Assembly: GCA_024641205.1 (NCBI GenBank)
Contig: JAHEDM010000062.1
Coordinates: 1 to 9,876, forward strand
DNA: 9,876 nt
Direction: 5' to 3'
Origin: Actinomycetes bacterium
GTDB lineage: Bacteria > Actinomycetota > Acidimicrobiia > Spongiisociales > UBA4744
Shown here: positions 6,332 to 9,876 of the stretch, one piece after another
Position numbering within the stretch: the first letter of the stretch is position 1
Layout: each line of letters opens with the position of its first letter
The notes under the pieces: generated by a model
What the model saw: only the letters and a program-made list of their open reading frames with translations
Database searches by the model: none
Told to the model about the DNA's origin: nothing
Made by a program: the position numbers and the translations under genes

Positions 6332-7629
6332 GGAAGAAAGCGTACTTCCGCGAGGGACGCGTAGAAGCCATCCTCCTGGGTGGGAAGATCGGTGAACCAG
6401 AGCAACCAGAAACCACTATCCCGCTCGGGGATCTGTGCAATCGCCTGTTCTCCCGACACCGTGCCGCTGGCCAGGCGTTCCCACCCATCGATGCCGTTGG
6501 TCGGGAGATCTGCCGCCCACATGAGGGTGTAGGCCGTTGCGTTGCTCAAGCCGGCGGCAACAAACTGGCCGGGTCGGCCGTTCACTTCGAAGACCACGCC
6601 AACCCCCCGCTTGAGCCGCGGCAAGGGGTCGAAGTAACGCTCAGTTCGCCAACTCGTGGCCGGATCGCCGTCGATGATCCTGGGGATACTCTCGTCGTGC
6701 TCGGTGCCGTCTCCTTCTGGGTCGTACGAAAAGGCCCGCACAACGAGGGCGGGATCACCCTCGATGGTGGTATCGACCGTCGAGGGTGGCTCCGAGGCGA
6801 GGCTTGTCGTAGTGGCATCCGGCGTGGCCGGGAAGAGAATTGGAGATCCCGGTCCAGATGGCAGGACCAATCCAATAGCCACGATCCCGACCGCCAGAAA
6901 CGACAAGAGGGCTGCAGGTGCCAACCAGCGCCACGACCATTTGGGTTCGCGGCGGCTAGTTGTCGGGGTCTGAGTGGTGGTGTGAAGCGCCTGAGCGAGT
7001 CCGGCGGCGTCGAGCGTCCCTTGTCGAGCTGCGTGCAGCGCTTCGTCGACCGCCGTCGGGATGCCATCGACCACCTGCGATGGGGAAGCGGTGCCAAGCG
7101 GCCGACCGGTAATGCAGGTTTCCAAAGTCTCGGCCAGGGCCCGCGTGTCCTCGGCAACCGATGCCCCCGTGTGAGGGCGGCCAAACGAACCGAGTTTGGC
7201 AGGATGAGATCCGGAGAAATAGATCGCTCCCGCATCGATTGCTCCGTGGATCCCTCCGGCCCGCTGGAAGGCGGCGAGCCCTTCTGCCAGCCCGGCTGCA
7301 TTGGGCAGGAACTCATCGACGGGTATGGTCTCTCCTGCGGATAATCGGTCGGCCATCGATACTCCGCCTGCCCATTCCGTGACCGAGTAGGCGCCTTCCT
7401 CGATCAGTCCGGCCGCGTAGACGGAAACGAGGTGGACATGGGTGACCGCCGCCCCCGACCGCGTGTCGTCCACAAAGGCTTGCCTTCGATCCCTCGATGT
7501 CTCCGGGCCGCAAACGCGAATAAGCACGGGCCGATCAAGGGCCGTATCGGTAGCCAGCCATTCTTCAACATCGTGGTCGCGACCCAGCCGGACTTCTAGG
7601 CTGAAGCGGTCTGGAAGAGGAGGGGGCAC
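6328..7629 (-). CDS. Transmembrane pseudokinase with extracytoplasmic discoidin-like domain (MviN/Rv3910 C-terminal type)
   Basis: 433 residues. Residues 8-215 follow the protein-kinase layout but lack the catalytic residues: the glycine loop is degenerate (VRLGRDHDVEEWL), the VAIK Lys is Arg38 (VLIRV), the HRDxKxxN loop reads HGAIDAGAI (128-136), and DFG is SFG (148-150). One membrane helix lies at about 235-257 and a Thr/Pro/Ser-rich linker at about 260-290. The outer domain (about 293-433), with RIIDGDPATSWRTERY and a final LAEVRF, has the form of a discoidin/F5-8C ligand-binding domain. This is the composition of the C-terminal half of mycobacterial MviN (Rv3910), whose pseudokinase is bound by FhaA, but the MurJ flippase half is absent. 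It probably signals without phosphotransfer. Start GTG 7629 has AGGAGA (7635-7640) 5 bases upstream; ATG 7631 is out of frame. The stop overlaps the sigma start. Confidence 0.85.
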   Translation of the reverse strand: MPPPLPDRFSLEVRLGRDHDVEEWLATDTALDRPVLIRVCGPETSRDRRQAFVDDTRSGAAVTHVHLVSVYAAGLIEEGAYSVTEWAGGVSMADRLSAGETIPVDEFLPNAAGLAEGLAAFQRAGGIHGAIDAGAIYFSGSHPAKLGSFGRPHTGASVAEDTRALAETLETCITGRPLGTASPSQVVDGIPTAVDEALHAARQGTLDAAGLAQALHTTTQTPTTSRREPKWSWRWLAPAALLSFLAVGIVAIGLVLPSGPGSPILFPATPDATTTSLASEPPSTVDTTIEGDPALVVRAFSYDPEGDGTEHDESIPRIIDGDPATSWRTERYFDPLPRLKRGVGVVFEVNGRPGQFVAAGLSNATAYTLMWAADLPTNGIDGWERLASGTVSGEQAIAQIPERDSGFWLLWFTDLPTQEDGFYASLAEVRFLP

Positions 7630-7634
7630 ATGGT

Positions 7635-7640
7635 TCTCCT
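7635..7640 (-). promoter_or_regulatory. Ribosome binding site deciding the GTG start of the pseudokinase gene
   Basis: AGGAGA on the minus strand, 5 bases before GTG 7629 and only 3 before the out-of-frame ATG 7631. The spacing favours GTG 7629. It also shows that this gene has its own initiation signal 33 bases after the degV stop. Confidence 0.7.
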
Positions 7641-7662
7641 GGGCGGCGCTTTCGTCTTTACA

Positions 7663-8529
7663 TTAAAGGTGGGTCTGCCCAAGGCGATAGGCGAAGCCGA
7701 GCAACCCTGGGCCGGTGTGGGTGCCAACCACGGGTCCTATGCCCGCCATCAGATGGGTGGGGATCACGGCAGAGAGTTGTTGACGGAAGTCATCAGCGTC
7801 GGCCGACCCCCCCGCCAAGATGGCGACCTCTTCGATGGCAGAGCCCAACGAAGCGGCTCGGTCGACCAAAGCCGCCCGCGCCCTGGTTCGCGTTCTGGCC
7901 CTGCCAAATGCTGCAACCACCCCGTCTTCCATCGTGATCAGAGGCTTGATATTGAGCAACCCGCCCAGAAAAGCCTGCGCCGTCCCCATCCGCCCGCCTC
8001 GCTTGAGGTAGTCGAGCGTGTCGAGGGCCGCGACGAAATTGGTTCCATCTCGAGCTGCCAGGGCCGCGCCGGCAACCTCTTCGAGGTCGTCACCCTGGGC
8101 GGCCGCCCGCGCCGCTTGGAGCACCTGAAACCCGAGCGCCATCGATACGTTACGGGAATCCACCACTTTGACCGGGATCGAAGTGGTCTGCTCGGCCGCG
8201 ATCGCCGCTGCTTGGTACGTGCCGCTGAGTTCCGAGCTCAGACAGATCACGACAATGCCCTCTGCTCCCGCTTCCTCTAAACCGGCATATGTGTCGCGAA
8301 AGCTTCCTGCACTTGGTGCCGACGTCTCGGGGAGAGTGGTCGATGTCTTCAGCTTGTCCCAGAATTGATGTTGAGCGAGGTGCGTGCGGTCGGCGTACTC
8401 AAGATCCCCGAATCTGATCGTGAGGGGAACGATTTCAATCCCGTGCAACACGGCTAGCTCCTCGGGGAGATCACAGGATGAATCGGTTACAACTCTGATC
8501 ACCGGGGGTCCATTCGCCACAGTTGACAC
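7663..8529 (-). CDS. DegV family fatty-acid-binding protein
   Basis: 288 residues, the usual length for DegV proteins, which bind a fatty acid in a buried pocket; in Firmicutes related FakB proteins hand it to the kinase FakA. Motifs: VTDSSCDLP (14-22), TSAPSAGSF (69-77) in place of the usual TSQPS head-group loop, LSSELSGTYQ (97-106), a DxL-x-YLKRGGR segment (DTLDYLKRGGR, 170-180), LLNIKPLI (191-198) and the C-terminal GPVVGTHTGPG (265-275). No signal peptide or membrane segment, so cytoplasmic. The start GTG 8529 lies one base after the stop of the acetyltransferase gene; GTG codons at residues 4 and 10 are alternative starts and none has a strong ribosome-binding site. I see no FakA-type kinase in the window. 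Its place between the acetyltransferase and the pseudokinase is the place where murJ/mviN sits in mycobacteria. Confidence 0.92.
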   Translation of the reverse strand: MSTVANGPPVIRVVTDSSCDLPEELAVLHGIEIVPLTIRFGDLEYADRTHLAQHQFWDKLKTSTTLPETSAPSAGSFRDTYAGLEEAGAEGIVVICLSSELSGTYQAAAIAAEQTTSIPVKVVDSRNVSMALGFQVLQAARAAAQGDDLEEVAGAALAARDGTNFVAALDTLDYLKRGGRMGTAQAFLGGLLNIKPLITMEDGVVAAFGRARTRTRARAALVDRAASLGSAIEEVAILAGGSADADDFRQQLSAVIPTHLMAGIGPVVGTHTGPGLLGFAYRLGQTHL

Positions 8530-8530
8530 G

Positions 8531-9241
8531 TTACCGATGCGTCACGCGGAAGACGGTTAGCTGGTCGAGCATCTTCTCGTATCCCTCCGAGACGTATAAC
8601 CGTGCGGCGCTTTCGTTTTCGGGTTGGGTATTGAGCATCATCGAGCGGGCCCCGCGGCGCTTGGCCCACTTGTTTGCGGCTCGTACCAATGATCGGCCGA
8701 TGCCTTGTCGAGCGAAGTCCGGATGAACGGCCACCCGTTGGAGGTAGCCGGCGATTGAACCGACTCCGACGATGGCAAACCCGGTAGGCCGACCCGCCTC
8801 GCGATTGAGAAGGAAACTCGCGTGTGGGGTTGCCTCCATTGCTTCTCGGAGACCATCTTGATCGAGCCTCCACAGTGGTGGAAAAGCCGCGCGGTCGATT
8901 GCCGCGATGGTTTCCCAGTCGTCGCCTCCGCGGGTAGTCACTTCATGGGAGGGCTCTGGCTGCGAACCGATGAGCTCGCGGGAATAGAGGTCGAGCGTCA
9001 GGTAGGACTCGAAGCCGGCGGTCAGCCACATACCGGCCGATACGTCCGGGAGGGGCGGAGAAGTCACTCCGGAAATGCCCAGATCGAGGAGGCAATCACT
9101 GCAGGCTGCCAGAAAATCAGCACTTCCCCGGACCAGTCGGAGAGCGGCATCTTCGATGTCGGCATTCCACGGTCTGGCCTCCGCCTTGGCCCACCCTTGC
9201 CGAAGTACCAGCCGTCCCGGCCAGTCTCCCATCACCCGCAT
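8531..9241 (-). CDS. GNAT family N-acetyltransferase
   Basis: 236 residues from ATG 9241 (ATG 9232 gives 233). The C-terminal half (about 98-236) is a GNAT domain: AIDRAAFPPLWRLD, then the strand YLQRVAVHPDFARQGIGRSLV (166-186) with the acetyl-CoA loop RQGIGR (178-183), and LNTQPENESAARLYVSEGYEK (203-223), the typical NxxAxxLYxxxGF end. The N-terminal half (about 7-95), including SGVTSPPLPDVSAGMWLTAGF, may be a degenerate second GNAT half, as in tandem GNAT proteins; that is inference. Substrate is unknown. The frame is open far upstream to 9682, but this runs over the divergent deacetylase gene and lacks GNAT character. No clear ribosome-binding site marks the start. Its stop lies one base from the degV start, so the two are probably co-transcribed. 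Confidence 0.85.
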   Translation of the reverse strand: MRVMGDWPGRLVLRQGWAKAEARPWNADIEDAALRLVRGSADFLAACSDCLLDLGISGVTSPPLPDVSAGMWLTAGFESYLTLDLYSRELIGSQPEPSHEVTTRGGDDWETIAAIDRAAFPPLWRLDQDGLREAMEATPHASFLLNREAGRPTGFAIVGVGSIAGYLQRVAVHPDFARQGIGRSLVRAANKWAKRRGARSMMLNTQPENESAARLYVSEGYEKMLDQLTVFRVTHR

Positions 9242-9364
9242 GTCGGTCTTTGGCTGATGGCTTCGGTTGAGAGGTTTTTCATGTGCCCCCACATCGTAGA
9301 GCGGAGCGGGAAACACACAGTCGCGGTTTGCGCAACCTGCTGCATGGTCTGCCAGCATGGAAGC
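9242..9364. promoter_or_regulatory. Divergent intergenic region between the GNAT and deacetylase genes
   Basis: These 123 bases separate two divergent starts, so they should hold the promoters of both, including that of the long minus-strand operon. A perfect 8-bp palindrome TTGCGCAA (9328-9335) and a small inverted repeat ATGTG-CCCC-CACAT (9281-9294) could be operator sites. On the minus strand TACGAT (9294-9299) looks like an actinobacterial -10, without a good -35. No site is proven. Confidence 0.4.
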
Positions 9365-9876
9365 ATGAAGGTACTCGTGGCCACCCACCCGGCCTTTGCC
9401 GCTCATACAACCGGGGCCTGGCATCCGGAGCGCCCCGACCGCCTCGCGGCTGCCCGGGCGGGAACAGTCGCGGCACCTGTTGACATAGTTGAGTTTTCGC
9501 CCGCCCGAGCAGACCCCGAAATGCTGGCCGCGGTGCACCTTTCCGAATACGTGCATTCGATCGAACGATTCTGCGCAGCCGGGGGAGGTGAACTCGATCC
9601 GGACACTGTGGTTGGCGTCGACTCTTGGGATGCGGCATTGCGAGCCGCAGGTGCGGGTCCCGGTGCCGTCGACCTCCTGCAACAGGGAGCGGCTGCGGTC
9701 GGCTTCCTACCGATCCGACCTCCGGGCCATCATGCTTTGGAGGATCGGGCGATGGGGTTCTGCGTCTTCAACAATGTGGCAATAACCGCTCGCTTCCTCA
9801 CCCAGAAGGGGAATCGGGTAGCCATCGTCGATTGGGATGTTCACCACGGGAATGGGACTCAGGAGACGTTCCTGAT
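9365..9876 (+). CDS. Histone-deacetylase family (class II-like) hydrolase, 5' part
   Basis: The first 170 residues are visible; the gene runs off the window. The family removes acetyl groups from lysines or polyamines with an active-site zinc. Seen: THPAFAAHTTGAWHPERPDR (7-26), the family's N-terminal HPERPxR signature; IRPPGHHALED (117-127) with the catalytic His pair 122-123; MGFCVFNNVAI (130-140); and AIVDWDVHHGNGTQ (153-166) with zinc ligands Asp158 and His160. The remaining zinc Asp and the catalytic Tyr would lie beyond the window. This resembles the bacterial acetylpolyamine/acetoin-utilisation (AcuC, AphA) group rather than any proven histone enzyme. ATG 9365 has GGAAG directly before it, spaced rather tightly. 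It is divergent from a GNAT acetyltransferase. Confidence 0.93.
   Translation, partial: MKVLVATHPAFAAHTTGAWHPERPDRLAAARAGTVAAPVDIVEFSPARADPEMLAAVHLSEYVHSIERFCAAGGGELDPDTVVGVDSWDAALRAAGAGPGAVDLLQQGAAAVGFLPIRPPGHHALEDRAMGFCVFNNVAITARFLTQKGNRVAIVDWDVHHGNGTQETFL

Noticed and set aside
6244..7344. 366-codon + strand open frame opposite the pseudokinase and sigma genes
   Set aside because: Composition is antisense-like (Arg/Gly/Pro rich) and it has no domain character.
9242..9682. N-terminal extension of the GNAT protein up to 9682
   Set aside because: It is antisense to the well-supported deacetylase gene and would leave no divergent promoter.
1..9876. Mobile element, CRISPR array, tRNA or rRNA gene, phage or defence island
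   Set aside because: I saw no transposase, long terminal repeats, spaced direct repeats or RNA-gene signatures; the whole window reads as core chromosome.

Overview
The window is a GC-rich bacterial chromosome segment with high coding density, and it looks actinobacterial. The main reason is gene order: rsmG, parA and parB, then a CwlM-type amidase homologue, thioredoxin, thioredoxin reductase, and an ECF sigma factor with a MurJ/MviN-associated pseudokinase module. This matches the origin-proximal rsmG-parAB-cwlM-trx-trxB-sigM-mviN block of Mycobacterium and the related block of Streptomyces. The proteins are divergent in detail and the block is rearranged (no MurJ flippase beside the pseudokinase, and a DegV gene in that place), so I infer a deep-branching actinobacterium, perhaps Acidimicrobiia-like. 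That lineage guess is inference only. The origin of replication itself is not in the window.

Layout. Positions 1-2054 on the + strand hold the 3' part of rsmG, then parA and parB, overlapping or nearly abutting. They meet the minus-strand block in a 32-bp convergent gap at about 2055-2086. That gap holds a perfect 12-bp palindrome with the parS core TCACGTGA.

Positions 2087-9241 hold nine minus-strand genes that read, in transcription order, GNAT acetyltransferase, DegV, transmembrane pseudokinase, ECF sigma factor, anti-sigma factor, small two-helix membrane protein, thioredoxin reductase, thioredoxin, and (after a 235-bp gap) a CwlM-like degenerate amidase. Several junctions overlap (ATGA between pseudokinase and sigma factor, 11 nt between sigma and anti-sigma, 8 nt between the membrane protein and trxB), so most of the block is probably co-transcribed and translationally coupled. 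At 9365 a divergent histone-deacetylase-family gene starts and runs off the window.

How they may work together (inference). ParA and ParB segregate the chromosome origin. The pseudokinase with an extracytoplasmic discoidin-like domain and the cytoplasmic zinc-less amidase homologue resemble two non-catalytic regulators of peptidoglycan synthesis known from mycobacteria (the MviN/Rv3910 C-terminal half and CwlM). The membrane-anchored anti-sigma factor with its ECF sigma factor would sense envelope or redox stress, and thioredoxin/thioredoxin reductase keeps thiols reduced. The most interesting points are the MurJ-less pseudokinase fused in expression to a sigma factor, the loss of zinc ligands in the amidase homologue, and the candidate parS site at the end of parB.
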